Below are positions 16,401 through 25,375 of a stretch of DNA of 64,000 nt, in pieces (position 1 is the stretch's first letter; every line of letters starts with the position of its first letter). A program made the position numbers and the translations under genes. This DNA comes from an uncultured Verrucomicrobiales bacterium (GTDB lineage: Bacteria > Verrucomicrobiota > Verrucomicrobiia > Verrucomicrobiales > Akkermansiaceae): the NCBI GenBank assembly GCA_937928735.1, contig CALFVF010000011.1:62001-126000 (forward strand). Direction: 5' to 3'. Under the pieces are notes generated by a model. It did not search any database. It was given only the letters and a program-made list of their open reading frames with translations, and had not been told where the DNA came from.

Positions 16401-17444
16401 ATGGCGCATACTCAAAAACGTTCTGAAGCTCTCGTCGGTGTCTTTGTTCTAACAGGGCTCTTAGTGATTGCAGGCTTGATCGTGCAATTTGGGCGCCTAG
16501 GGGATAAATTTGGTGATCATTACACGGTCTATGTCGAATTTGAGGATGCAGCGGGTCTCATCAAGGGCAGTGAGGTGCGCCTGGGTGGAGCTCGCGTGGG
16601 GGAAGTGGTGAACACACCGACCTTGACGGAGGAGCTCACTGTAATGGTGGAGCTCAGAATGGATGAGCGCGTGAAGCTCTATGAGGAATCTGTGTTTCAG
16701 ATCACTTCCGTGAGTATTCTCGGGGATAAGATGATCATGGTTGTGCCCCCTGAGGAGAAGCTTGGTCTGATCGCAGATGGGGCAGAGCTCATGGGAGGGG
16801 GAGCTGGCGGGCTTGATGAACTCCAGTCCAATGCCGCCTCCATCACCCGCGATGCGAGTGTGCTCATGAAGGACGCCCAAGTCACCTTACAAAAGGTCGA
16901 TGGCGCGCTAGATAGTATCCGTATCGTGGCTGAAAAATTAGCTCAGAGTATCGAAACAGTGAACACGGGCTTACTAGCAGAGAGTAATGTCCAGAGCCTC
17001 CAGACCTCCATAGTGAACTTCGAGAAAACAACGGAGAATTTTCAGCAATTTAGCACAGAAATGAAACCGGCTTTTGAGGAAGTCAAAGCGGCACTCACCC
17101 AGATCAAAGCCGCTGCTGCGGCTGCTGAGGAGACCTTTGCTAGTGCCGATCAGCAGATTCTCCAGCTAGAGCCTTCTCTAGCCGAACTCCCTGAGACTCT
17201 AAAGAACTTCAGCTCTGCGGCGAAGTCGGCGGATCAAGTCATGCAGCGTATGGATACAGTGCTCGCGAGTCTCGATCGTAGCGAAGGCCTACTGGGTAAA
17301 ATCACCAATGACCAAGAAGTGGGCGAAGACGCCAAGACCTTTGTGAAAAATCTCAAGCACTACGGGATCTTGAGGTACAAGGACGATTCCACCTACGATC
17401 AGCAGGATCCCCGAGGCGAGCGCTTCCGTGGGAAACGCAGATAA
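16401..17444 (+). CDS. MlaD/MCE-family lipid-transport protein
   Basis: 347 residues. A single membrane anchor at 11-27 is followed by the MCE domain at about 38-120, with YTVYVEFEDAAGLIKGSEVRLGGARVGEV as its hallmark. A long helical and coiled region (140-320) then follows. MCE proteins bind phospholipid between inner and outer membranes as the substrate-binding part of an Mla-type ABC transporter. An MlaF-type ATPase lies 1.4 kb downstream with two genes between, but no MlaE permease is present in the window. The ATG at 16401 is supported by the basic residues directly before the membrane anchor. Confidence 0.88.
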   Translation: MAHTQKRSEALVGVFVLTGLLVIAGLIVQFGRLGDKFGDHYTVYVEFEDAAGLIKGSEVRLGGARVGEVVNTPTLTEELTVMVELRMDERVKLYEESVFQITSVSILGDKMIMVVPPEEKLGLIADGAELMGGGAGGLDELQSNAASITRDASVLMKDAQVTLQKVDGALDSIRIVAEKLAQSIETVNTGLLAESNVQSLQTSIVNFEKTTENFQQFSTEMKPAFEEVKAALTQIKAAAAAAEETFASADQQILQLEPSLAELPETLKNFSSAAKSADQVMQRMDTVLASLDRSEGLLGKITNDQEVGEDAKTFVKNLKHYGILRYKDDSTYDQQDPRGERFRGKRR

Positions 17445-17451
17445 ATCAGCA

Positions 17452-17724
17452 CTAGATGACCTTGTAGCCGTCTTTGACTCTACGAATGATGAAGTCAGAT
17501 TTCTTCTCCATAGGCGTCCAGCCATTCTCAAGAGCATATTCGAGAATGTCATCGAGCCATCTGAGGTCGAGCACCTTTGGTAATTGAGCAATCAGCATCT
17601 GACCGTCAATGACTTCATTGGACTCGGCGATGATTTCTGAACCTTTGTCTGTAGAACGTGATTTCCAACGGTATTGGACATCACAAAAACAGGTTACTTT
17701 ACTTCCGTGGCGAGGTACTGGCAT
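17452..17724 (-). CDS. Small protein of unknown function
   Basis: 90 residues, soluble, no family recognised. Residue use is that of a real protein: CFCDVQYRWKSRS near residues 12-24, then a charged helix-like region with two Trp (LRWLDDILEYALENGWTPMEK) and a basic end. It converges on the MlaD-like gene with 7 bases between stops, and its start faces the TIGR01777 gene. The tight fit into the gap and lack of a better frame support it as real. It could alternatively be a chance frame. Confidence 0.55.
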   Translation of the reverse strand: MPVPRHGSKVTCFCDVQYRWKSRSTDKGSEIIAESNEVIDGQMLIAQLPKVLDLRWLDDILEYALENGWTPMEKKSDFIIRRVKDGYKVI

Positions 17725-17901
17725 GAGAATGGTGTGTGGTGGTGGACTCCAGAGAAGGAGTTTCTATAAAGGGCATAGTGCCTCCAAAGCACAGAAGCAA
17801 TCGTATTTGGCAATAGCTTGTTTTTGAGAACCAATAGAGCTCAAAGAACTTTAGGGAAGCTCGTTTGTAGAAAAAACAAAAGCCAGTGCTATACTGCCAC
17901 C

Positions 17902-18783
17902 ATGGAGATAGCAGTGATCGGAGCGTCAGGTTCAATTGGCAAGGTACTCGTGGATCGACTCGAAGCCGCAGGGCACCAGGTGATTGGCGTGAGTCGCTCG
18001 CCCAGAGAAGGCTGGCGAGAGCTGGGGCCTGAGTGTCTGGCAGGGGCTGAGGCTGTGGTGAATCTCGCGGGGGATCGTATCGATAAACGCTGGAATGAGA
18101 GCAATAAAAAAGCATTCTGGCAGAGCCGAGTGGGGCTCGCCCAAGACATCAGCCGGTGGATCGAAGCTATGGACACCCCTCCCAGAGTCTGGGTGAATGC
18201 CTCAGCGATTGGCATTTATGGAGATGGTGGGGATCAAGTACTGGATGAAGATTCTCCCGTAGGTGAGGGGTATTTAGCGGAGCTCTGTGAAGCGTGGGAA
18301 GAGGCTGCTAGCATACCAGCGAGTTCTGGTAAAAATGTAGAAGAAAATACTGTGACACGTATAGTGCATGCGCGCATAGGGGTGGTACTCGGGAAGAGCA
18401 CGATGGCGTGGCAGCGCATGGCGAAGGTATTCTCTCTGGGTCTAGGTGGGCGCTTAGGCTCTGGGGCTCAGTGGTTTCCTTGGGTGCATATGGATGATGT
18501 GGTCGGTGGTCTGATTCACGCTCTAGAGTGCGGCGAGATCCACGGAGCACTCAATCTCGTGGCTCCCGAGCCACTTCGAAATCGCGATTTCACCCAGAAG
18601 GTCGCCCGTGCTTACGCAAAGCCCGCGCTCTTCCATGCACCAGCCTTTGGTCTAAAGCTCGCTCTGGGTGGATTTGCCACAGCCTTGCTAGCGAGTCACC
18701 GTGTGGAACCGACCCGACTCATAGAAGCGGACTACCCCTTTGCCTATCCCACACTGGAGGAAGCACTAGAAAAGCTCATTTAG
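17902..18783 (+). CDS. TIGR01777-family NAD(P)-binding epimerase-like protein (YfcH type)
   Basis: 293 residues from ATG 17902. Upstream in-frame codons (from 17818) do not fit the family, whose members begin directly at the nucleotide-binding motif, here EIAVIGASGSIGKVLVDRL. Other family segments are VVNLAGDRID, KAFWQSRVG, VNASAIGIYGDGGD, VHARIGVVLG and the late PFAYPTLEEAL. The fold is the extended short-chain dehydrogenase type; the substrate is unknown for the family. It sits between the MlaD-like gene and the MlaF-like gene on the same strand, with only 48 bases before the latter, so it may be co-transcribed with it. Confidence 0.88.
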   Translation: MEIAVIGASGSIGKVLVDRLEAAGHQVIGVSRSPREGWRELGPECLAGAEAVVNLAGDRIDKRWNESNKKAFWQSRVGLAQDISRWIEAMDTPPRVWVNASAIGIYGDGGDQVLDEDSPVGEGYLAELCEAWEEAASIPASSGKNVEENTVTRIVHARIGVVLGKSTMAWQRMAKVFSLGLGGRLGSGAQWFPWVHMDDVVGGLIHALECGEIHGALNLVAPEPLRNRDFTQKVARAYAKPALFHAPAFGLKLALGGFATALLASHRVEPTRLIEADYPFAYPTLEEALEKLI

Positions 18784-18831
18784 TGCCTTGCTAGTTACTG
18801 GGAAAGGCTCTAACCCTACTCCACTAGAGTA

Positions 18832-19593
18832 ATGAAGAAAGATGTCTTTATCACGGTGAGAGGTCTTCACCAGAGATTCGGTGAGAACCACGTGCTACGC
18901 GGAGTCGATATGGAAGTGTACAAGGGAGAGACCCTTGTGCTTCTGGGTGGCTCTGGTGGTGGCAAGAGTGTCCTGGTGAAGCATTTCTTAGGTCTCCTGC
19001 AGCCACTAGAGGGCACTGTGGAAGTTGAGGGGGAGGATATCTCTACACTCAATGAGCGCCAGATAGGCCCCGTGCGGCGAAAAATCGGCATGATGTTTCA
19101 GAATGGTGCGCTCTTTGACTCGATGACAGTGGGAGAAAACGTCGCTTTCTCCCTTAGACAAGCTGGAGAGAAGGATGAAGCGAAGGTGAAGCAGAGAGTG
19201 CAGGATGTTCTCGATATTGTCCGCCTGCCCAATGAGGCAGGAAAAATGCCCGCAGATCTCTCCGGGGGTATGCGCAAGAGAGTGGCATTGGCACGAGCGA
19301 TTATCGATCACCCAGCCTGCGTGCTCTATGATGAGCCACACGCAGGTCTCGACCCAATTACCGCGGACTCGATTGATCGACTCATGAAGCACCTACAGCG
19401 TGATTATGAAATGACCAATGTCATCATTACTCATGAGATGCGCTCTGTCTTTCGTATCGCAGATCGAGCTATATTTCTCAAGCAAGGTCAGATCTACTGG
19501 CAAGGCACACCCGAGGAGCTTAAGTGTAGCCAAGACCCCGAGCTCAAGCACTTCATAGAGGGGAATTCTCGCCCAGATGAGGGCTGGTCCTAA
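18832..19593 (+). CDS. ABC transporter ATP-binding protein, MlaF type
   Basis: 253 residues, one ABC ATPase domain. The Walker A is GGSGGGKS at 39-46, the Q-loop MMFQNGALFDSMTVGENVAF, the signature LSGGMRKRVALARAI, the Walker B and D-loop VLYDEPHAGLDPI, and the switch His is in IITHEM. The NGALFDSMTV and GGMRKRVALARA segments are typical of MlaF, the ATPase for MCE-dependent phospholipid transport. His replaces the Thr usually found in DEPTAGLDP. The MlaD-like partner is nearby; the permease must be elsewhere. Confidence 0.9.
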   Translation: MKKDVFITVRGLHQRFGENHVLRGVDMEVYKGETLVLLGGSGGGKSVLVKHFLGLLQPLEGTVEVEGEDISTLNERQIGPVRRKIGMMFQNGALFDSMTVGENVAFSLRQAGEKDEAKVKQRVQDVLDIVRLPNEAGKMPADLSGGMRKRVALARAIIDHPACVLYDEPHAGLDPITADSIDRLMKHLQRDYEMTNVIITHEMRSVFRIADRAIFLKQGQIYWQGTPEELKCSQDPELKHFIEGNSRPDEGWS

Positions 19594-19645
19594 TCCTAGA
19601 CGCAGAGAAGGTTCTGGAGAAATAAACTCCACAAGCTAGCGTCTT

Positions 19646-21061
19646 ATGCTCGTGGGCGCTCTACTTCACATCATTCGCAGCTCAGCAAAGGATCTTGTCT
19701 CGAGAGATCATCTGGCCATTCATCTGACTGGAGCTGTCTCACTATTCGCCTATGGCTGGCTCGCGGTTCTTAGTCGAGAGAGCACTCAGGGGGTAGAAGG
19801 GGCATCGTTCTCCGTATGGCTGGTGCTCAGTTTAGTCTTTGTCCCTTGGGTGGCTCTGGCTGTGTATGGGTTTTTCCACGCTCGAAGGCCATGGCGTGGA
19901 GAGAAGAATGATCGAGTGGGTAAGCGTGTGAGTTGGCTCCCTATTGTGCTCTGGGCGGTTTTGTTTCGGCTCGTGGGCGTCTCGGCACTGCCGATGTACG
20001 AAGATGACTATTTCCGCTTCCTCTGGGATGGCTATGTGTTTGCGCACTATGGTGATCCTTATGGCGTGGCGCCGACATCCTTTTATTTTCCAGAAGAAGA
20101 CCTAGGGGTCTTTCAGGGGATTGTGTGGCAGATTAACCATCCCGAGTTACCTACGATCTATGGCCCTGTGATGGAGTGGGTGTTTCTGCTGAGTTACTGG
20201 CTAAAGCCTGCGAGCTTAGTTGTTCTCAAGTGCCTGTTTCTTCTCTTTGAGGCAATCGCTCTTTTCTATCTCTGCCGCATGGTGGCTCCTCGCTATTGGC
20301 TCTATGTGGCATGGTGCCCTTTACTGGTATTTGAAACTTCATTTCAGGCGCATCCCGATGTCATTGGCGTGGCCTTTATGGTGATGGCCATGTACTTTGT
20401 GCTGCAAAAGGAGGAATATGCGCGTCCTCTAGTGGCAGCGGCATTACTTGGGCTAGCGATGGCCACAAAGGTCTTTGCTCTGCTCGCTCTGCCATTTATT
20501 TTGCGCCGTAGTGTCTGGGGAAAACAGCTTCTTTTCTTCTCCGGTGTGATCGTTCTCGCCTATCTGTACTTTATTCTCAAAGGCAGTGATCTCGGTGGAA
20601 AGAGCCTAGGGGCGATGGCGAGTGAGTGGGAGTTTAACTCTTCTCTGTATGCGATATTGGCCCCATGGTTTACACCCCCAGTGGCGAGAATCCTCTGTCT
20701 TACGGCCTTTGCCCTGATATTTGGTGTGTTCACACTACGCTATTGGCTGGATAGACTGCTCGACCCAGATGTGAAGCCTCCGCTCGACATCATTTATGCG
20801 GTGTTTTTACTCACTTCTCCCGTGGTGAATCCCTGGTACTTACTCTGGCTCTTCCCGTGCGTAGTGTATCGCTTCTCTGGCTGGGGCTGGGTGGCACTTG
20901 CCGCTGTGAGCTTAAGCTATGCCACTGGGCAGAACCTAGGAAGAGAGGAGCTCGCGGACTTCGCGATTCCTTTGTGGGTGAAGGTCATCGAGTACGGAGC
21001 CGTATTTTTGGCTGTCTATTTGATCAAACAAAGACAGCGGCATCGTCTTTCGCTTAGGTAG
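19646..21061 (+). CDS. Multi-pass GT-C/GT87-like mannosyl- or hexosyltransferase
   Basis: 471 residues with about 11-13 hydrophobic segments. The first periplasmic loop contains the acidic motif MYEDDYFRFLWDGYVFAHYGDPY, matching the polyprenyl-phosphate-dependent GT-C glycosyltransferases (MptB, GT87, DUF2029 type) that use a lipid-linked sugar. The second loop has NHPELPTIYGP, common in this group. The C-terminal SPVVNPWYLLWLFP is also typical. The acceptor is unknown. It begins 52 bases after the MlaF-like gene, so the two may share a transcript. It ends before a convergent gene, with a repeat copy in the gap. Confidence 0.78.
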   Translation: MLVGALLHIIRSSAKDLVSRDHLAIHLTGAVSLFAYGWLAVLSRESTQGVEGASFSVWLVLSLVFVPWVALAVYGFFHARRPWRGEKNDRVGKRVSWLPIVLWAVLFRLVGVSALPMYEDDYFRFLWDGYVFAHYGDPYGVAPTSFYFPEEDLGVFQGIVWQINHPELPTIYGPVMEWVFLLSYWLKPASLVVLKCLFLLFEAIALFYLCRMVAPRYWLYVAWCPLLVFETSFQAHPDVIGVAFMVMAMYFVLQKEEYARPLVAAALLGLAMATKVFALLALPFILRRSVWGKQLLFFSGVIVLAYLYFILKGSDLGGKSLGAMASEWEFNSSLYAILAPWFTPPVARILCLTAFALIFGVFTLRYWLDRLLDPDVKPPLDIIYAVFLLTSPVVNPWYLLWLFPCVVYRFSGWGWVALAAVSLSYATGQNLGREELADFAIPLWVKVIEYGAVFLAVYLIKQRQRHRLSLR

Positions 21062-21132
21062 CGATGATGTCACTGTCTCTCAATAGCGATGTCTATCCAT
21101 GTAGGTATCGCTGAAAGTGGCGGCTGAGCTTA

Positions 21133-21157
21133 TACCAACTCAAAAAACTAACTGGTA
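21133..21157 (-). repeat. 25-bp interspersed repeat, copy 3
   Basis: Starts TACCAACTC, has six A and ends CTAACTGGTA. Identical to copy 4 and to the reverse of copy 2. It abuts the stop codon of the Gly-rich exported protein gene at 21158. Confidence 0.85.
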
Positions 21158-21541
21158 TTACTTCCTTCTGCCGTAGTGAGTGCGGACGTAGTACTTGAGC
21201 GCATTCATCTGCTTTTGGGTCATCTTACCGACAATCTCGCGTGCTGGTAGACGCTTAGCCTCCTCAACAGAGTGTTTTTTGGCGATGTAGCTGATGAGTG
21301 ACTTGAGAGATGTTGTTTGAGTCTGGTAGGCGGCTTTTGAGATGACTTTTGACCCCACTCCTCTGCCAGAGAAGACCTGCCGACCAAGAGTGAGTTTCTC
21401 ACTATCAATACCGCGTTTAGTGCTACCACCACCACCTCCTCCAAAACCGCCACCGCCACCACCTCCGCTACTACCAGAGGCGTGAATATTGGTGCTAAAT
21501 GCAACGAAAAGGGAAAACGTGAGAAGGAATAGTTGTTTCAT
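21158..21541 (-). CDS. Small Gly-rich exported protein
   Basis: 127 residues from ATG 21541. This start gives a clean signal peptide (KQLFLLTFSLFVAFSTNIHA) directly at the N-terminus; an in-frame ATG at 21592 would bury it. After the signal comes a Gly/Ser run (SGSSGGGG...) of about 20 residues, then a basic, helical domain ending in HYGRRK. No known family recognised. The Gly-rich part is likely a flexible linker and the C-terminal part may bind something acidic. It is monocistronic. Confidence 0.65.
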   Translation of the reverse strand: MKQLFLLTFSLFVAFSTNIHASGSSGGGGGGGFGGGGGGSTKRGIDSEKLTLGRQVFSGRGVGSKVISKAAYQTQTTSLKSLISYIAKKHSVEEAKRLPAREIVGKMTQKQMNALKYYVRTHYGRRK

Positions 21542-21687
21542 AATTGTATGGCTATTGTAATGACTATAGGTAAGACAAATGTTACGAATCACTTATTCCT
21601 ATTTCTTTTTTAAACAGTGAAAAAGGAGCTGAGGACTCATCTGAAAACACCGACAGGATTGGATAATTCGTGCGAATCCAGAGCATG

Positions 21688-21723
21688 AAAAAGCGCTCAG
21701 ATGAGACATCTCGAGCGCTTTTT
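21688..21723 (-). terminator. Rho-independent terminator of the porin gene
   Basis: A perfect 11-bp outer stem (AAAAAGCGCTC at 21688-21698 with GAGCGCTTTTT at 21713-21723) encloses a 5-bp inner stem. Both strands carry a T-run, so it could act in both directions. It lies 32 bases after the porin stop codon. Confidence 0.9.
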
Positions 21724-21754
21724 GCTACGATGCTGAATTATGGATCAGTGTTTG

Positions 21755-23029
21755 TTAGAAGCTGTAATCTAGCTGGACGGATACCTGAGAGATGTCATTG
21801 GCGGTAAAGGCGCTATCGGCGCCACTGTCACCAAAGTAGAAGCTTGCTTTACCAAGAAGAGTGAGATTCTCGGTGAGCTTCTTAGCGGCCACGGCATCAA
21901 TTTCCCAGCCGTAGAATTCACTAAAACTATCATCCCAGAAACCATGGACGATGGTGGAGAGCTTCACACCTTTCCACTGGGTGCCGGCACTGAGGTAGAC
22001 ATCTGAGAGTCCCTCAAAGGTGGCTGGCCCAGCATTGAGTCTTGCAAGGAGAAAGCGATCTGCCCATCCACCAAAGGCGTGTGCAGTGGAGAGGGGTGCG
22101 CGGAAGCCTTCTTCGAGGTATTCGACACCGAGTGTGTATTTCCAGTCATTGACGGGCTTTGTCCATTTTACATGGGAGTAGAGGGCATCGCTATTTTTGC
22201 GTGTGTCATGGCCTGATTGAGTTGCGATTTCGGCGTAGATAGTGCCGAAGTCGCCCTTGAAATCTGCAGAGATACCATACGTGTCTGAGTTGGCGAAGGC
22301 TCCTTGATCAAAGTCCAGAATGTAGGCGTAGGCTCCAAGAGTTAGGGAGTCGTCAACTTTGTACTTGAGGTTCACTAGGTGGGCGCCATCTCCGTCCTCA
22401 AAGGAGCCAAGAGCTCCGTTGGCATCTGAGCCAAAAATACGCTCAACACGATCGACATAGCTGTAGTGAGCAGAGAAAGAATCGCTCTTGTAGGTGAGAG
22501 TGGCTGCGTCATAGGTTTGTTCGTTTTGGCGCCAGCCGACATTACCGATGTGAGCGGCATTATCCAGAATGATGCGCTGGCGACCGACTCGGACTTGGAA
22601 GTTGTTGTACTTATAGTTTAAGTAAAATTGATTGAGATCATTACTCTCTGGGTCTGCAATGACTGTATTACCAGCTACATTCGGGTCACTATCAGCACCG
22701 GCACCGCCATTAAAGTCTTCGATAAATGCGTAGGTGTGCTCAGTTTCCACAAAGGCACTGAAGCCGTGGACTTCTCCAATGGTGAAGCCTGGTCTGACGC
22801 GGAGAGTGCCCGCGAGTGATCCATCAAGACCTTGTTCATTTCTAGCTTCGATTCTGGCGCGTGCACTGAGGGAGAATTTTAGCCAGTCACCACTGGAGCC
22901 AAATGTAGGAATAGTCGGGGTAGTCGAGGTACTGGGGAGTGTGGCAGGGGTTTCTGGAGAACCAGCGAGTGCTGTATTGGCCGTGCAGGCAGAAATGAGA
23001 GCGAGTAATAAATGTGTATTGTATTTCAT
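21755..23029 (-). CDS. Outer-membrane beta-barrel porin (alginate-export-like)
   Basis: 424 residues with a signal peptide cut after ALA near residue 22. The rest alternates hydrophobic and polar residues in short strands typical of a beta barrel, and ends in Phe (QLDYSF), the usual outer-membrane sorting residue. Segments such as NQFYLNYKYNNFQVRVGRQRIILDNAAHIGNVGWRQNEQTYDA are characteristic of the alginate-export/Porin-4-like barrels, which pass sugars or anions. A Pro/Thr-rich linker follows the signal. It is monocistronic with a strong terminator. The substrate cannot be read from sequence. Confidence 0.85.
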   Translation of the reverse strand: MKYNTHLLLALISACTANTALAGSPETPATLPSTSTTPTIPTFGSSGDWLKFSLSARARIEARNEQGLDGSLAGTLRVRPGFTIGEVHGFSAFVETEHTYAFIEDFNGGAGADSDPNVAGNTVIADPESNDLNQFYLNYKYNNFQVRVGRQRIILDNAAHIGNVGWRQNEQTYDAATLTYKSDSFSAHYSYVDRVERIFGSDANGALGSFEDGDGAHLVNLKYKVDDSLTLGAYAYILDFDQGAFANSDTYGISADFKGDFGTIYAEIATQSGHDTRKNSDALYSHVKWTKPVNDWKYTLGVEYLEEGFRAPLSTAHAFGGWADRFLLARLNAGPATFEGLSDVYLSAGTQWKGVKLSTIVHGFWDDSFSEFYGWEIDAVAAKKLTENLTLLGKASFYFGDSGADSAFTANDISQVSVQLDYSF

Positions 23030-23163
23030 AGTGGTTGGAATGCTACAGCACTCGATATGCCAAATTAAGTGCTAGAAGCCTCAGAAAGTTTGATAGTTCT
23101 AATGAATATGATTCATTACACCATGAAAACGAGTGTATTGGAGAGGTCGTTCCTAGATCGCCG

Positions 23164-24600
23164 CTAGGGTAGGGTCTTTGGTAGGGCCGCTAGGGTATCT
23201 AGTGCTGTTAGAGCGAGTGCGCTCTCTGTGGCAATTTCACTGGCACGGCCACAATGGTAACTAGCTTGTTTCGCAGATTCTAGCGGGCTGATACCTTGGG
23301 CGCAGAGCCCACCAATGGCGCCGGCTAGCACATCACCCTGTCCAGCACTCGCCATGCCTGGGCCACCTGTGGCATTGATCCAGAGTGATTGGTCCTTAGA
23401 ACTTACAATAGTGCGTGCTCCTTTATAGAGAAGTACGCTAGGATAACTCGTACAGAACTGCTGGACAATGTCGCGGCGCGTCATGGACTCAGCACCTTTG
23501 AGTAAACGCCGCATTTCTCCTGGGTGGGGTGTGAGGATATGGTGGCTTTTGATTAAGTGCTGCTTTGCGTGCTTCGCAATGCAGTTGAGTGCATCAGCAT
23601 CGAGCACGGTGGGTGCTGTGATATTCTCTAACATATCCCAGAGTACGGGAGGCTCTATGTCTGAGCCGAGTCCAGGCCCTATGACATAGGCATCGTGTTT
23701 TGTCTCTAGAATTTCCCTCTGGTGACTCAGAGGCTTCACCATGATGGGTGTTGGGGCTTTGGTCGCTAGTATGGGGTAGTGTTTCGCATTCGTATAGAGT
23801 GTGACAAGGCCAGCGCCTGCTCTCAGTGCTGCTTCTGCGCATAAGCAGGCTGCCCCTAACATGCCCGTGGAGCCTGCCCAGATACCAACACTACCAGCCT
23901 GACCCTTATGAAAGTCAAAGGGGCGCTTATGTTGGTGCAGGGAGTTTTCAATGAGGGCTATGTCGGAGTGTGCTGGTGGGGGGAGTTCTTTCACAGGGAT
24001 TCTCTGGATCGTGCCGACATGGTTGACTGCGCAGTGTTCGAGCAGGCCTTGTTTGAGTACGGCAATAGAGAGTGTGTGATCGGCGCGAATGGTATGCGGG
24101 GATGGTATTCCGGTGTCCGCATCGAGCCCTGTGGGAATATCTATAGCGATGCATTGGCTCTGGCTGCTTGCACTTAGAGTGTTGATTTCCTCACACAGAG
24201 TGGCGATGGCAGCTCGCGGTTCACCATTGGTTCCTAGACCAAGGAGTCCATCGAGAATGAGGCCTTTTACTTGGAGGGGTGCTTCAGATAAGACTCTCGC
24301 GCCATTTTGGAGAGCACTCTCGTATGCTTTGTGTGTTAGAGGGCGGAGTTGCTCTGGTGGGTAGGCGAGGCGTAGTTGCACTCTCCAGTCTTGGGCCGCG
24401 AGTAGGCTCGCCGTGACTAGAGCGTCAGCCGCATTGTGGCCTTTACCAATATAGGCTATGAGCTCTCTCTGTGAAGTGCGAGTGATGAGCTCTGAGGCAA
24501 TACCCTTGCCGACAGTTTTGATCAAATCTTCAGCTAGAATACCCTGTGAGAAAGCAGTTTCTTCGATGCGCTGCATATCTGCAGATGTGACAGCAAACAT
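23164..24600 (-). CDS. nnr: Bifunctional NAD(P)H-hydrate epimerase/dehydratase
   Basis: Repairs hydrated NAD(P)H. The N-terminal half (about 1-205) is the YjeF_N epimerase, with IAYIGKGHNAADALVTASLL and LDGLLGLGTNG. The C-terminal half (about 220-478) is the ribokinase-like dehydratase: WAGSTGMLGAACLCAEAALRAGAG, VIGPGLG, VLDADALN, LTPHPGEM, LYKGARTIV and GGPGMASAGQGDVLAGAIGGL. The length of 478 is normal for the fused form. Two motifs deviate: NNGGDG of the epimerase reads HNAADA, and TGDVL of the dehydratase reads QGDVL. These may be lineage traits, or may lower epimerase activity. It is followed by a DinB-like gene on the same strand. Confidence 0.93.
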   Translation of the reverse strand: MFAVTSADMQRIEETAFSQGILAEDLIKTVGKGIASELITRTSQRELIAYIGKGHNAADALVTASLLAAQDWRVQLRLAYPPEQLRPLTHKAYESALQNGARVLSEAPLQVKGLILDGLLGLGTNGEPRAAIATLCEEINTLSASSQSQCIAIDIPTGLDADTGIPSPHTIRADHTLSIAVLKQGLLEHCAVNHVGTIQRIPVKELPPPAHSDIALIENSLHQHKRPFDFHKGQAGSVGIWAGSTGMLGAACLCAEAALRAGAGLVTLYTNAKHYPILATKAPTPIMVKPLSHQREILETKHDAYVIGPGLGSDIEPPVLWDMLENITAPTVLDADALNCIAKHAKQHLIKSHHILTPHPGEMRRLLKGAESMTRRDIVQQFCTSYPSVLLYKGARTIVSSKDQSLWINATGGPGMASAGQGDVLAGAIGGLCAQGISPLESAKQASYHCGRASEIATESALALTALDTLAALPKTLP

Positions 24601-24650
24601 TTCTGTAGGCTTAATAAGGGTCTTTTAGAAGGCTCTCGAAGCTGTAAGAA

Positions 24651-25163
24651 TTAGGAGGCCGCAGCTTGGTGGGCAATGGTGGAAGGAGCTACGCCGAAGT
24701 CTGAGGGCATGGTGTGTCCCATGCTCTTTAGCATAGCAGCAACAATGGCAAAGTGGTGCACTGTGTGACTGACAAGAAACTGGAGCTCACGGCTAATGGA
24801 GGAGGGCACCCACGGCTCAGTGGCCTCGACACCACAGTCCATTTTGACCAGTAATTCGCCTTTGAGGGAGTCTAGATGAACCTCCTTGAGACCAGCCTGC
24901 AAGGCATGGAGTCGCTCGAGAGCGGTCTGGGTGTTGATTTCGGTGGCTGCATTTCTAGGGCGTGCGTCATAGTCGATTTGGCCAGTACTGAGTCCTTTGA
25001 GAAAAGAATCATAGTGATCAAGGCAGTGGCGAATGTGTGCACCAACACAAGCGCCGTGGAAGTCCTCAATCTTTTTTGCATAGCAGACATCATTGAGCCC
25101 CTCGATGAGTGAAGTGGCTTGAGCAAGGTAGCTTAAGTTAGCTTTGAGAAAAGTATTCGGCAT
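24651..25163 (-). CDS. DinB-like four-helix protein
   Basis: 170 residues, mostly helical and soluble. His residues are placed as in the DinB/YfiT fold: GAHIRHCLDHYDSF near 40-53 and SHTVHHFAIVAAML near 132-145, which in that superfamily bind a divalent metal. Members include thiol-dependent transferases and damage-inducible proteins; the reaction here is unknown. It is immediately upstream of nnr (50 bases), so they may be co-transcribed. Confidence 0.75.
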   Translation of the reverse strand: MPNTFLKANLSYLAQATSLIEGLNDVCYAKKIEDFHGACVGAHIRHCLDHYDSFLKGLSTGQIDYDARPRNAATEINTQTALERLHALQAGLKEVHLDSLKGELLVKMDCGVEATEPWVPSSISRELQFLVSHTVHHFAIVAAMLKSMGHTMPSDFGVAPSTIAHQAAAS

Positions 25164-25375
25164 AATCTTGGATGAGAGAACTCAGTGACAGAACTATTTC
25201 GGAGAAACTAGGCACTATCAATTGTAAACTCAAGGCACGAGTGTCAAATTCAAAAAAAAATTGGCGTGAAGGGAAAATAGAGATGTCGCAATTATGGTTA
25301 TGAGGCAGTGTGTTGGCACTGTAGTAAAATAAACTACTATTTGGTCTCCTACTTTTTTACAGTTATTTATTATTT

